Shown: piece by piece, positions 1 through 10,735 of the stretch
Position numbering within the stretch: the stretch's first letter is position 1
Layout: every line of letters starts with the position of its first letter
Source of the DNA: Owenia fusiformis
Taxonomy: Eukaryota > Annelida > Polychaeta > Sabellida > Oweniidae
Direction: 5' to 3'
Assembly (NCBI GenBank): GCA_903813345.2
Contig: CAIIXF020000007.1
Span: 37,036,759-37,100,758, forward strand
Length of the DNA stretch: 64,000 nucleotides
Position numbers and translations under genes: made by a program
The notes under the pieces: generated by a model
Told to the model about the DNA's origin: nothing
What the model saw: the letters and a program-made list of their open reading frames with translations, nothing else
Databases searched by the model: none

Positions 1-220
1 CCCTCTTTAGGTGTTCGTGTGACTATTTTTACCTAAGGGCTTCTAGGGTTAACCCCCCCCCCTCTCGGTCACGCTTTCGTTTCCTTCCTGCCCATTACAA
101 ATAGCTACGTGTACCAAGGAGGATACCGACCTTTTAAAATAAATAACATTAAAATAAAAAGTCAAAATTGTAATGTTCATAATCCGATTGGATACTTACA
201 TATTAGTTGTGTTGTGTTAT

Positions 221-400
221 CTAGAATCTTTCCACTTAGCAGTGTGCTTTTAGTTGTGTTGTAGTCTCTAGAATCCTTCCACTGAGCAGTGTCCTTTTAG
301 TAGTAGAATCCTTCCACTGAGCAGTGTGCTTTTAGTAGTAGAATCCTTCCACTGAGCAGTGTGCTTTTAGTAGTAGAATCCTTCCACTGAGCAGTGTGCT
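221..400. repeat. 35-bp tandem repeat, about five copies
   Basis: The unit contains AGAATCCTTCCACTGAGCAG followed by TGTGCTTTTAGTAG. The last three units are nearly identical; the first two are diverged and slightly longer. The array is a short minisatellite. Confidence 0.85.
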
Positions 401-566
401 TCGAGCATTGGCAATTCAAAAACCAAAATTACCCAAATATTCATATTGATTATTAATTTGTAAGATTCTCTTGTTTATGTAAGTTGCAATTTAATTGGCC
501 TTATGAAATCAAAACTCCTAAGCCTTTAAACAAACATAACTAATCGTCTAATGGCTTCTATTTTGA

Positions 567-1224
567 TTAAAGGCCCGTATAAAGTTTTAACCATCTTGGC
601 GTACAACTATAGTCCTGCTATCAAAATGTTGCATGTGAAACATTTCATTTAAATTTCAAAAAGTTGATTTTGAATGATTTTTGTTATAGAATTGTGGATA
701 TCATATAAAAGTTTAGTTGTCATACACGTACACTTTACATTGTTAAGTAATAAATTACACAAAATGCATAGGGCAGGTATCCAAACCTTTACTGTTCAAA
801 AAGTTAGGAAAATGTGTTGAAAATGAGAAAGAAAATGACTTATAAGCTCAAAAATTAAAGTGGTTCAGAAAATATTGCATTTTGAGATTTTAATTCCTAA
901 TATACATGCATGTATTAAAAACACGAGAACGACTTATTTTCAACCCATATGTAGGTAGCAAATAGTATTGCTTTATTTTGACAGTTTAACTTGTTTAGAA
1001 AACACTGTGTCACCTTAGTGATATCAAAGCGTTTCGTCACGTTGTATTTTGTGAACTAAAATCTAAATGTTTGTGTCCAAAATGACGGGAAATTCAAATA
1101 TTTGAAAATTATAAGTTGAACTACAAGTTTTTTTTTAGAAATGACTCAAATGCTTTTAAAGTCATAAAAAGTAATATTTGAATGATAAAATTCTATATGT
1201 TAAAACTTCATATGGGGCCTTTAA
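567..1224. mobile_element. Inverted-repeat MITE, GGGGCCTTTAA-type ends
   Basis: The left end reads TTAAAGGCCCGTATAAAGTT and the right end is its near reverse complement (AACTTCATATGGGGCCTTTAA-like). The interior is AT-rich and has no ORF. A related element with the same type of ends lies at about 18811-19652. A non-autonomous DNA transposon is the likely identity; the superfamily is not assigned. Confidence 0.6.
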
Positions 1225-2437
1225 TGTTTGTTCACAGAATTTTGAAGACAGAATGTAACATTTTGATAAGGTGACAAAATTCTTTATACAAGCACATGTA
1301 TCTGATAGTAAAATTAGAAACATGTTAGAAACACGTGTAGAATACGTGACTCTCGTGTTTCTCCTCGTGTTTTTGATTGGTAAATATGAAACTCCATTTT
1401 TGAAGTCATGGGACTTCTTAATTGTAGTTTTAGAATTACACTGAAATCAAATGATACAGGACAACATTCAACACGAACATCCATCCATGGCATCCGGGCA
1501 TGCAACATGCATCCGGGCATGGCGATTAATCATTTTGGTTTGTTTGGACTTTGATCCAACCTAATATGAGTCAGATTCGACATTGGTGCGAGTTGACTTT
1601 AGCCCCGAGTTGACTTCGATTCGAGTTAACCTTGGTCTGAGTTGACTGTTATGTGCATGTTCACTGTAATGCGCCTTTAAACGATGCGCATATTTACACA
1701 GGTAAAGCGATTCTACCATTTGCCAGCAGGTGTATTGCGTATGGTCTATCCAGCGTATATTATTTTTAACATTAAGTCTTACCATCATGTAGCTACCTCA
1801 TTCATTAGTTCTAGAGATGAAAATACCGAAGCTTCGTAATGGTTTACATTGGACCTCAGATTGGAATGGCAGTTAATGGGATTGGATTTCTATTTTTCAT
1901 GACTTGTATAGGTAGGCAACGTTAGTCCATATATTTTAATTACCTAGTTTTTGCTTTACGAACGGATGTTGACCCTTTGAATTGCCTCTGGACTTCGAGA
2001 CTGGATTTTATCTATACCACATCATTTGAGCCTGAATACTCTATCTTTTATGAGTACTAGTATCTACAACTATTTTTGATGTTTTGAGTATTGGCTATCA
2101 ATTTTTCAATTTTTCTTCAACATGTATTGTAATGACTTCAGTATGAATGAAGTGCCCCTTGTTCTGGTCCTGGATTGTGATATTGGTTCTCGATTGGAGG
2201 GGGAGGGGGATGTTAGACATTGTTTCCTTTCACGTTAGATTATGGTTTTGAGATATATAGGATCTACTTTTCTTATGACAGATTTACACTTACAGTTTGC
2301 TTTTCCTGTTGGGTTTCCTTAAAGTTTTTAGTCACCCTTCTCTTTTGGCATTTGTGCCTAAGTATATATTTTTATTCTCGTTAATTCGTTTGTTTCTTAT
2401 TTGAAAATATTGCAAAAGAAATTTCTTCCTAATTTAG

Positions 2438-2672
2438 AGATCGATGTTTATTGCCGTGGCGGTCGTGGCGGGTCAAAAGGCGGGGGAGGTAGAGCTCGGA
2501 TATATTCGGGGACCCCGAGTAGAATTTACTCCGCCGGTGGGGGCAGATCACGTGGTTTTAACCTTGAACAGTCAAGATACAATATAAGGTTGCGCAGTGG
2601 AAGAAGTTCGAACAACGGATATAGAATTAGTTCATATAGATTCACCAGAGCGCAATCCATGGCAAACGAAAG
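2438..2672 (+). CDS. Shisa-like gene, Gly/Arg-rich ectodomain exon
   Basis: The acceptor follows a pyrimidine tract (TTTCTTCCTAATTTAG) and the donor is AG|GTATGT. The encoded stretch starts around VYCRGGRGGSKGGGG and continues with Arg, Ser and Tyr, low in complexity. There is no plausible ATG with a signal peptide in this exon, so it is probably the second coding exon. The upstream exon boundary is the least certain one in this gene. Confidence 0.65.
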
Positions 2673-5500
2673 GTATGTTGCTTCTTAATTGAATCTGGTA
2701 GATGTTGCATCTCTGGTCATCTCTGGTTACGGATACCAATATAAAGAATTGATGGAGTTCATACTCGAAGAAAGGATCTGTACGTCGGTTCGGATGTTCC
2801 CGTGATGTTCGTGCATGTTTATGTACTACTAATGAATGTCGATTGTCTTATCTTAATTGTCTGATTATTGTTTTAGGGTATCAATCATTCGATAAAATCA
2901 CATTTACCGAATATAAATCAAATAAAATCAAACATTTTTTGTAATTGATATAAAGCCACGATTTAATCATGGGTCGTTGACCAAAGAACACCACGGGACA
3001 CAATTTGAACCATTGTGTTCATTGTTCCGATTGTGACAGTGATGTGCACACGCGCTAGCTGAAGAAAATAAGATAGCATTGTGTGTATCACACATACTGT
3101 TGTAAACAGGAATGAACGGATGTCAGATTAGGCGATTCCTGGTTCCTGGACTTTACTTTGTTTCAATTTTAGAATCTCACAGATGTATAATGCCCAACAA
3201 CGGAGGAATTTCCCAGGATCCTCCAGTGCAAGTTACAGACACGGTCGATATACTTTATACTACAGCCGTTTGTATTCGAACTACCGTTCTGTAGATTACC
3301 AGAACAAAGGATATGGGAGCAGTAATGCTGAAATGTGCTTTAATAAGGACCTTGGGGGAAATCGCACAAATGTAGGTGCTTTCACATGCCCCTTGCCGTT
3401 TGAGCCATCCTATTTTGTGTACTGTTGCGGTCAACAGAATTCCCAGTATTGTTGTGGCTTTTGGGACTTGTAAGTATACAATCTTTTATTTTATTTTATC
3501 GTATACTATCCATTCTGAAAGAAAATTGAGCTCGTATGTATACCAGTACTATCTATTGTAAAGTTTCAGTTTCAGTTTAGTTTTTATTTCTACCCACACC
3601 TGTGAATATAAATACATATACAATATACGTGTAATATAAAATTGATACAATATCCAATGACAGTTATTTACATCCTAAATTTTGTCATGTACAGACGTAT
3701 GCTCAATGGGTGATGGAGATCAGATTCAAAGTTAATATTGGTCTTAATTGCCTTGTGCAAATCTTTTGCAAAACTTTGAGATATCCAGATATTAGGAAAA
3801 CCTATTTCATTTTAAATATCCTCTACACACTTTAACCACTGTGACTTATAAATACCTTCCTGGTATAGTTTTAGCATTGCCGTTATATACTTTGCTACTT
3901 TAAGTATCACAAATTAATTATCCTTGTTTTTATTAATATTTCAATAGAGTATCTACCCAACTCACTGTATATTATAAACGATGGTGTTGCTCGTTTAACT
4001 CTCAAGATATATTTACAATATTTTTAATGAAGTTTTTCATACTTGAGCATTGCTTTGAGCATCCCCATACCTCACATGCATAAGTAAAAGATTGGCAATA
4101 TTAATGAGTCAAATAAATGTAATTGTATATCGAGTGGCAAGCTCATCTCTGTACATCTCCCTAAGACACTATACATAGCATTTTCTGCATTTCGTAATAA
4201 TAAATTAACATTCTTGCGAAAATTCTTATTATAAGAGAACCAGGGGGTCATTAACAGAACTTTCGCAAAGTTACGAATTCGTAATTCGTAACTTTATGAA
4301 ATTCGTAAATATTTAAAAAGTTACGAATGATTTACGAATTCATAAAGTTACGAATCGGCCATTAACAGAACACCTTCGTAAGTCATTCATAAGTTTTATC
4401 GTTCGTAAACGAATTTCAAATTGTGACGTCATCTTATATCATTATTTAGCACAAATAAAAATATGATGTCATTTGATATCATTGCGCGCTGTGATCAAAC
4501 CTGTCTCCGCGATTTCAAAGATTCCCAGCTCAGGAACATATTTGCTTATCATGTAAGAATAGGTAAATATTTTAGCTTGAAACTCAGCATGCATATAGAG
4601 AACGATTTCTTTTTGCCAACCTGTATACCTTACATAAGAATTGGATGAGAAATGTGCCATTCGCAAAGTTATGAAAGGGTCTGAGGTGCTATTAAAGTTA
4701 CGAACGAAAGCATACGTGACGTCATTTTTTCGTAACTTTGCGAATCGTTCGTAACTTTACGAAAGTTCTGTTAATGCACATTTACCAAATTCGTAAAATT
4801 AACAATTGACTTGCGAATTCGTAACTTTACGAAAGTTCTGTTAATGACCCCCTGACTCCCAAATACCAAAGGCGACTGAGTTGCGAAAAGTAACAAGAAG
4901 TTCAAATAGTTGAAAATTGTTGGTTGATTGAGGTATTATTTTTTGAGGTACGCTGGGAAACATGAAATTTCTTCACAGCGCAAGTATTTCATTGTCATCA
5001 AATACATGTAAGTAAACGTTAAACCACGAAAGCACTATTGACCTTAAAAGAACTGCTGACCGCATAAGATGATTACATAAATCAGTTTTACTTGCTTATT
5101 GTGTATGTTGGTTGGTCCGTGGAATAGCATGGGACTAATATAATACCGAGGTAAAAATATTTTGATGAGACGAATCGTAATTTCATAAATATCAAGCCGT
5201 GTTTTTCCAACTGCATTTTATGATGTCCCCAAAAAGAAGTTTGAATATTCAAGTTTATTATACCCCCTTGTATGTGCCGCTCTCGTTGGAGCATAAGGGT
5301 GTTGATATCGCATTGAAGTTTGAAATATTAGAAAGTAGCTGATTCAAATTTTGTTTTTTGATTTCAGGTCTTCCCACGTAATTGGCGTTATTTCTGGAGT
5401 TATCATCCTCGCTGTGTGTATCATTGTCATCTCTTGTGTGGCAAGGACCAGATGTCGTAAGACAAAAATTGATGATACACGAAAACAAAATACGGGATAG
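2438..5500 (+). CDS. Shisa-like single-pass membrane protein (5' end missing)
   Basis: Three exons (2438-2672, 3173-3469, 5368-5500) join in frame through GT-AG introns and give about 220 residues ending at TAG 5498-5500. The first part is a Gly/Arg/Ser/Tyr-rich ectodomain. It is followed by a cysteine cluster with FTCPLPFEPSYFVYCCGQQ and YCCGFWDL, then a hydrophobic segment (IGVISGVIILAVCIIVISC) and a short basic tail with RTRCRKTK. A CP...YCCG...YCCxFWD cluster just before one membrane helix is the signature of the Shisa family, whose vertebrate members act on receptor trafficking in the secretory pathway. The tail is only about 20 residues and lacks the long proline-rich region of many Shisas. 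The signal peptide must lie in an exon I did not find, so the start is open. The family call is firm; the exact subfamily is not. Confidence 0.82.
3173..3469 (+). CDS. Shisa-like gene, cysteine-cluster exon
   Basis: The acceptor TTTCAATTTTAG at 3161-3172 restores the reading frame left by the donor at 2672 (AG + A gives Arg). It encodes an Arg/Tyr/Ser-rich stretch and then the family cysteine cluster ending in CCGFWD. The donor is TT|GTAAGT. A nearer acceptor-like CACAG at 3178-3182 gives the wrong frame, so I rejected it. Confidence 0.85.
3470..5367 (+). other. Shisa-like gene intron 2
   Basis: Intron of 1.9 kb from GTAAGT to TTTCAG. It contains a palindromic element at 4241-4854 and otherwise unremarkable AT-rich DNA. 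I see no further exon in it. Confidence 0.7.
4241..4854. mobile_element. Nested inverted-repeat element, CAGGGGGTCATTAACAGAAC ends
   Basis: The left end reads CAGGGGGTCATTAACAGAAC and the right end is the exact complement, GTTCTGTTAATGACCCCCTG. A second, inner pair of the same type (ATTAACAGAAC near 4361, GTTCTGTTAATGCAC near 4765) sits inside, giving a palindrome within a palindrome. The interior is dominated by the motif TTACGAATTCGTAA. There is no transposase. Flanking bases do not show a clear target-site duplication. Confidence 0.8.
5368..5500 (+). CDS. Shisa-like gene, transmembrane and tail exon
   Basis: The acceptor TTTTTTGATTTCAG is followed by 43 codons and TAG. The exon encodes a membrane helix of about 20 hydrophobic residues, immediately followed by basic residues (stop-transfer), and ends KQNTG. 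The phase (TT + G gives Leu) agrees with the donor at 3469. Confidence 0.85.
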
Positions 5501-6114
5501 TTATCGTGACGAGAACAAGTATACATATGATTGGCCAGGGATGACCATATTGACACTAACACAAGTTCACACCAACGGCGCTTTGATGGCGCTTTAAAGC
5601 GTACAAAGCTGATTTGCCTATTGATTTTGCCATTTACATACCAATAGATCAGGAGCATTTGGACCCCCTCCCCTGGCAAGGCATGTGAAGACTACATGTA
5701 CTTGACTTGTCTCATTTCAATGATTAGTTTTATAAAATACCAATCAAAGCAAATAACATGAATTACCCTGGCGATAATTTAATAGGCAAACGCTGACTTT
5801 AGTTGAACCTGAAGTCACAAAAATATCATAAATGTCTTAGTAAGATGGCAGCTATATTCAGCTATATTAGCGCTCACAGTTGAAACATCAATATCAAGTT
5901 TCGAGTAAATTGAATATTGAAAGGTGGCGCTCTGTATACAGATACATGTTGAATTCACATATAAAATTTCACCTGCGTGCTGAGCAGTTCAAAAATCAAA
6001 CCAGATTTTCGAGTCAGCAATTAAAGAATTCTATCTAAGAAAATCACTCATTAGATCAACTATTCCAAATAACCTAACCACATTCAATGTCAAACGCAGT
6101 CGACTCAAAAACAA

Positions 6115-6120
6115 AATAAA
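6115..6120 (+). terminator. Possible polyadenylation signal of the Shisa-like gene
   Basis: AATAAA about 615 nt after the stop codon, ahead of the degenerate repeat block. In AT-rich DNA this hexamer is expected often by chance, so support is weak. Confidence 0.25.
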
Positions 6121-6189
6121 TTGAAAAGATTCACAATTTGTACAAGTATGCTCAGCACAGCAGTGAAGTTTCAATATGAAGATACAACC

Positions 6190-7560
6190 TCAATCGTATG
6201 ATGTTGTTAAGCATAATGCTGTTCTATACGACGAGGCTATTGTTTTGTACAATATTATGCTATTCTCTTCAATCTTTGTTTTATTGTTTAGCATGATGCA
6301 TGATGTTGATGTGTCATACAATACACGGTTGTTGAACTGTACAACGCATTGTTGTTCCGTACAATCTAAATATTATTGTTCAGAACAATAATGTTGATCT
6401 TTCTATATTTCAGGCATCGATCTGTACAATATTGTCATGTTCCATACAATCTTTACATTGTTAAGCATCATGTTGTTTCTTACAATAAGGTGTTCTGTAC
6501 AATCCTTTGTTTCTCAGACTGAAAAACATATATTGTAAATGTATATTGTTGTCCAGCACAATAACGTTGATGTTTCATACAATACGGTTATTATCCTGTA
6601 CAGTTTTTTTGTTGATCCGTACAATCTGTATATTGTTGTCCGCACAATAATGTTATGTTTCATGAAATTCGCTTATTGTACTATACAATCCTTTCTTGTT
6701 CCGTACAACATTAATTATGTTGTTCAGCTCGATGATGTTGTTGTTTCATACATAATAGTTATTGCTTCATGCGGTCTTAGGCTGTTCTTTACAATAAAGT
6801 ATATACCCCATATAAAACAGTTTATGTTCTGTTCCAAGACATTTTCCTTACAATAAATTTCTATTTTGTAGAATAGACTCACAAAATAAAAATGGCATCA
6901 AGTGGAGAACGTCTCGGTCAAAACTAGAAAGTCATATTGATTACACCCTTCGAAAAGGAAAATATCAGGAGGGAATAAGAGTCTTACTGCATTAAATAGA
7001 AAATATAGTGAGTGAGCTATTAATGAGGGTACCCAGGATATATGAGCGTTTCTTGTGAATACTTTAAAGTCGCGACACATTACTATCTTCATTTAAAGGG
7101 CGTGTATCAACGTTTTTTTCCAATTGATAAGTAAAATCTTTATATTATTGTTCGTCATAATAATGTTGATCTTTCATACAACACGGTTGCTGTTCTGTAC
7201 AATGTTTTGCTGTTCCGTACAATCTTTAAGTTATTGTTCTTCAGCACTATAATCTTGATGTTTCATATAATAAGCGTATCGTTATGTACAATCCTTTTGT
7301 CCTGTGCAATCTGTATATTGTCGTTAAGCACAATATTATTGATGTTTTACATAATACAGTTATTGTTTTGTGCAATCTTTTTTGTTCCATACAATTTCTT
7401 TATAGTTGTTCTGAAAATATGGATGATGTTTCATACTATAGGGTTATTGTCCTTTACAATTTTTTGTTGATCCGAACAATCTGAATATTGTTCAACATAA
7501 TAAAATTGAAGTTTTTACAATACAATTTTGTTCTGTATAATCTCTTTTGATCCATTTTAT
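6190..7560. repeat. Degenerate array of roughly 125-bp units built on ACAAT/ATTGT
   Basis: Two blocks (about 6190-6860 and 7140-7560) repeat a diverged unit with landmarks CCGTACAATCT, ATTGTTGTCCAGCACAATAA, TGTTGATGTTTCATACAAT and CGGTTATT. ACAAT and ATTGT alternate, so each unit can fold on itself. The middle (6860-7140) is unrelated. The apparent Ile/Val-rich ORFs here are repeat artefacts. Confidence 0.75.
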
Positions 7561-7885
7561 ATTGTATCATCTTTACGATATGTACCATGTAAGGTACCAT
7601 CTACCATTTTCATTAAGTGAAAATTCAATGGAGATTCAAATAGAAAATCTCTAAGGAGCGCTCTAGGCTCTATTTACATTAGTATTGCGTTGCATAAATC
7701 AATGTAAACATAAGAAATATATATGTGAATCATTTGTGCGTTTAAGTTGACCCTTCATATTATTACTGGCATTACAATAAAGATTGAATTTTAATAAAGG
7801 AATAATAAAATTATAATATGAATAATATGAATACTGAATGTAATATTTTTTGTTGGAAATTGTTGAAAGACCCAGGAGGATACTC

Positions 7886-8157
7886 TTATTTTAGGCAAAC
7901 TTTCATGTCAATCTTTTTAAAAGAACTGTGATGGTCGTTTGGTGAGCCAATTGTGTTTGGCCACTTGTACCATGACACACACTCACTATTAGCAGGGCAC
8001 TTAGCATTAGCACTATAAAGCCAAACAGATTTGCATGGCGGCAGAAATTATACCACCAAGTCCCTTTGAAGTTTACAGCACAATTGCTCCTGTATTCATC
8101 ATGATCACTGTCCTTTGTAGTAAATACCATACAATTTTGGTACGCAATAGAGCATAG
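7886..8157 (-). pseudogene. FReD C-terminal exon with a frameshift
   Basis: The open frame from a possible acceptor (CCCTACAG) encodes the WWYNxC core. A one-base shift near 8020 diverts it into an unrelated hydrophobic tail. The neighbouring frame carries the expected end of the domain and a stop at 7886-7888. Confidence 0.7.
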
Positions 8158-9475
8158 CTGTAGGGATCGCGTGTTCTTCTAAAAACAATTTATTTCTCAA
8201 AACGATTCTCGACATTATTAATAATAAAAAACAACGAACGTTGATAGGGAATGAAAATTTTCCAAAGTTATTAAATAGAGAACCAGATTTAGCGAGCAGC
8301 ATACATAACGAAAAATTGTTTCAATCTCAGAATATTTCAGGCTTATGTCATTCCTTTTCATGTCTATTTTCTGAAAATCCCCATAGTGTACACTTTTTTC
8401 AGGAAATCTAAGGATCGATTTTTACAATATTGTATTATTTTCTATAAGAATGGTTACCATTCTTATAACTTGGGGCAATTTTTTATTTAAATTTTCACTT
8501 TGAATCCATTATAAACTCACCAATTTATAACATATCGTGAATCCTTTGGGAGATATAGTATTTGAGATCATAAGGTATAGATTGGTAGGTCAATTGTTCA
8601 TGTTACTTAGAAATTTGTCAGCCCCATAGATCCGATTCTGCCTTTTAGTACATATTATTTTTTATTTTCAATTCAAAGAAAGAACAAATATGTATTTTGA
8701 GCACTATGTATTCTTTGATGCAAGGCATTGGAATTTATAAAAGGTTTAACTATAGAGTCTACAGAGCACAATTGATATCTTGAATACAAATTGAGAGCAT
8801 TCGTATAGCCATAAAGACTTTTATATGTGCGCCATGATTAAATAAATATTACATTCTTCGAAAAATGTTGCTATTAAATATTCCACTCTTCAGTAACTAA
8901 CTGTAAGTTTATAAGGTTATTATGAACACTCCTCTATTATAAAAAATGAAATACCAAACAAAAATTTCTTGAATTGGAATCTTTTCAAATCATCATCTTA
9001 CCTCAGTATTGAAGTGTGGGAATCGCATGTTCCAGAATTTGACATATTGAACTCTGAAGTCTCAATGAATTAGGAATGAGGATTTCTCCCTAAATATCTC
9101 GTTTTAAAAAATATGTTCCATTTTAAAGATATTTTGGTATTTGCCTTTGAAGGTATGTTAACTCTTGATTCTGACTTCATTAAACAAATGTTATATTAAA
9201 ATGTATGATTTTGCCTTCAGATATCAGGATATCTATCAGTAAAAGATTCACCGAAAACAATTTTAAAATAGAAAATCAAATTGTCTAACTTTTCCAAATT
9301 CAATTGTATTTTGCGAAAACAAATGCAGGTATCGGAAATGATGTCAATTAATTTTTTTCCAGCCCTAAAAACATTTTTTTCTTTACACTGTACATATCAT
9401 TCAAATAAGAATTCAAACATAAGGAGGCTTAAACACTTCGGTTGCCAAACTTTTGGAGGGGATGTAAATTGTATG
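8158..9475. other. FReD intron, no other feature
   Basis: AT-rich sequence without recognisable exons. A solo end related to the element at 20055-20405 (TTGCCAAACTTTTGGAGGGG) lies at about 9440-9465. Confidence 0.5.
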
Positions 9476-9981
9476 TACAGGGTGGTCAAATAAAACGGCA
9501 ACCCTGTCGCTATACTCCCTGATATTTGGTACATGTGTACATCATTCAATCTCCCACCAGCCAGGTTGATAGTTTACAGCACTTTAAACAACATGCTCCA
9601 AAGTTCAATGTTTTGCTTTTGGCAAACCTGCATCCGTCGTCAAAAATGTTCTTACCCGACTTCTACCTGTGGGATATGCCAAAGGTAAAGTAGTGTACAG
9701 AAAGGACATCAGGACAATTACAGACCTCAAAAAGGAGATCGTACTTTTTTTCAGGCCTCAATACTGAGGATTGCAGTTGGGTCATAGACAACCTGTGCAG
9801 GTTTACCTAAGCGCGATGATGGCCGAACCTGGGGCATGTTGTAACATTGTGATCAATCTTGAAATATGGTAAGCTGATAAAAAATAAATAATGTAAAATT
9901 GTGTAAAATATCAGGGAGTAATTCTTTAAAATGACAAAGATATGAGGAAAATACAGGGTTGCCATTTTTGACCACCCTGTA
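9476..9981. mobile_element. MITE with TA-CAGGGTGGTC ends
   Basis: The left end is TACAGGGTGGTCAAATAAAA and the right end TTTTTGACCACCCTGTA. The TA dinucleotides at both outer edges are consistent with a TA target duplication, as in Tc1/mariner-type elements. Subterminal CGGCAACCCTGT / ACAGGGTTGCC and CTCCCTGATATT / AATATCAGGGAG extend the inverted repeat. There is no transposase ORF. Confidence 0.8.
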
Positions 9982-10067
9982 TGAAAAATACAGAAATGGT
10001 TTCATGTGAGGAACCCCAATGAAGGGGGAGATTTGTTGATAACATAAACCGTAGAACCCCTGGTCAC

Positions 10068-10316
10068 CGAATCCTGGATACGCATCCCATGCATCGACAA
10101 TATATCCCTCAATTGTCAGTGTGTAGTTATCATGTTCATCACTCACATCAAATATGGAGTATTTAGCATGAGGCGTTTCGTTCTGTGGTGGCCACATGGT
10201 AAGATCAACTCTGAGTTTATAGTTCCCTTTAGTAACTAAACCATTTAGATTGTCTAGGCCAATGAAATGTTCTCCCATCGGGCTACCAAAATGCAAACCC
10301 TCTTTGATACTCTGTC
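10068..10316 (-). pseudogene. FReD middle exon
   Basis: Open throughout, about 83 codons, with acceptor CTCCATGTTTAG and donor TTCG|GTGACC. Homology to fibrinogen-like domains is clear from the G(E/D)xFxGLDN, YxLRVDL and YxLTIxGY motifs in order. The acceptor lies at the edge of a palindrome (10317-10735). The ORF can be read on into a MITE (9476-9981), but that extension is not part of the gene. Confidence 0.75.
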
Positions 10317-10735
10317 CTAAACATGGAGAAATAACTTTTTCAGCCCTCTGAAAATGTGATTGGAAAATAGCTAAAAGTAAGAGCTTAGGAAAGGTCACTG
10401 AACAGAATCTTTTGAATTTTTCTGAAAATGCCGTGCCCAATATAATTGCTCTAAATAAAACACTCTTTGAAAATGTGAGATATTATTCGTAGAAAAAGAA
10501 AAATTGAAAACAACTGAATTGAAAGGCAATCTATTTTCCTTTTTATGACCGTCATTTTTGTTTCAGACAATTTTCTAAAATTTCGAAGATTGTATCAGCA
10601 GTAAGAGCAATATATTGGGTACATTTTCTGAAAAATTCAAAAGATTCTTCAGTGACCTTTCCCGAGGGGCTACTTTAAGCTATTATTCAGTCACATTTTC
10701 AGCGGGCTAAAAAGGTTATTTCGTCATGTTTAAGG
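10317..10735. repeat. Imperfect palindrome abutting the FReD exon
   Basis: Arms of about 100 bp (10317-10430 and 10619-10735) are reverse complements, e.g. GGTCACTGAACAGAATCTTTT against AAAAGATTCTTCAGTGACC. Similarity between the arms stops at the FReD acceptor, so the right arm looks like an inverted copy of the intron end. Confidence 0.7.

Larger units (their letters stand above)
1..2437. other. Gene-free 5' flank
   Basis: AT-rich sequence with no convincing coding exon on either strand. It holds a 35-bp tandem repeat (221-400) and an inverted-repeat element (567-1224), annotated separately. The signal-peptide exon of the Shisa-like gene downstream should lie here or further left, but I could not identify it. 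Short ORFs on the minus strand near 1314-1788 look like chance readings. Confidence 0.6.
7886..10316 (-). pseudogene. Fibrinogen-related domain (FReD) gene, two exons, frameshifted
   Basis: Two minus-strand exons encode parts of a fibrinogen C-terminal domain, the lectin-like module of FREPs, ficolins and tenascins. The upstream exon (about 10316-10068) carries GEHFIGLDNLNGL, NYKLRVDL, AKYSIF and NYTLTIEGY. The downstream exon (about 8157-7886) carries MVFTTKDSDHD and NCAVNFKGTWWYNFC, the calcium-loop and core-disulphide region. After HANLFG the frame breaks near 8020; one base out of phase the usual ending (a VSWYKW-type stretch, then FKKIDMKV) continues to a stop at 7886-7888. The phases of the two exons also do not match cleanly, and no exon for the N-terminal half (GGGWTVxQRR region) was found. 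It is either a decayed copy or an assembly error at one base; I favour a pseudogene. Confidence 0.7.

Noticed and set aside
6176-7484. Several Val/Ile/Tyr-rich plus-strand ORFs
   Set aside because: They are readings of the degenerate ACAAT/ATTGT repeat; repeated peptides appear in different frames.
9853-10067. Extension of the fibrinogen-like ORF to a stop at 9853
   Set aside because: It runs through a donor site and into a MITE terminal repeat.
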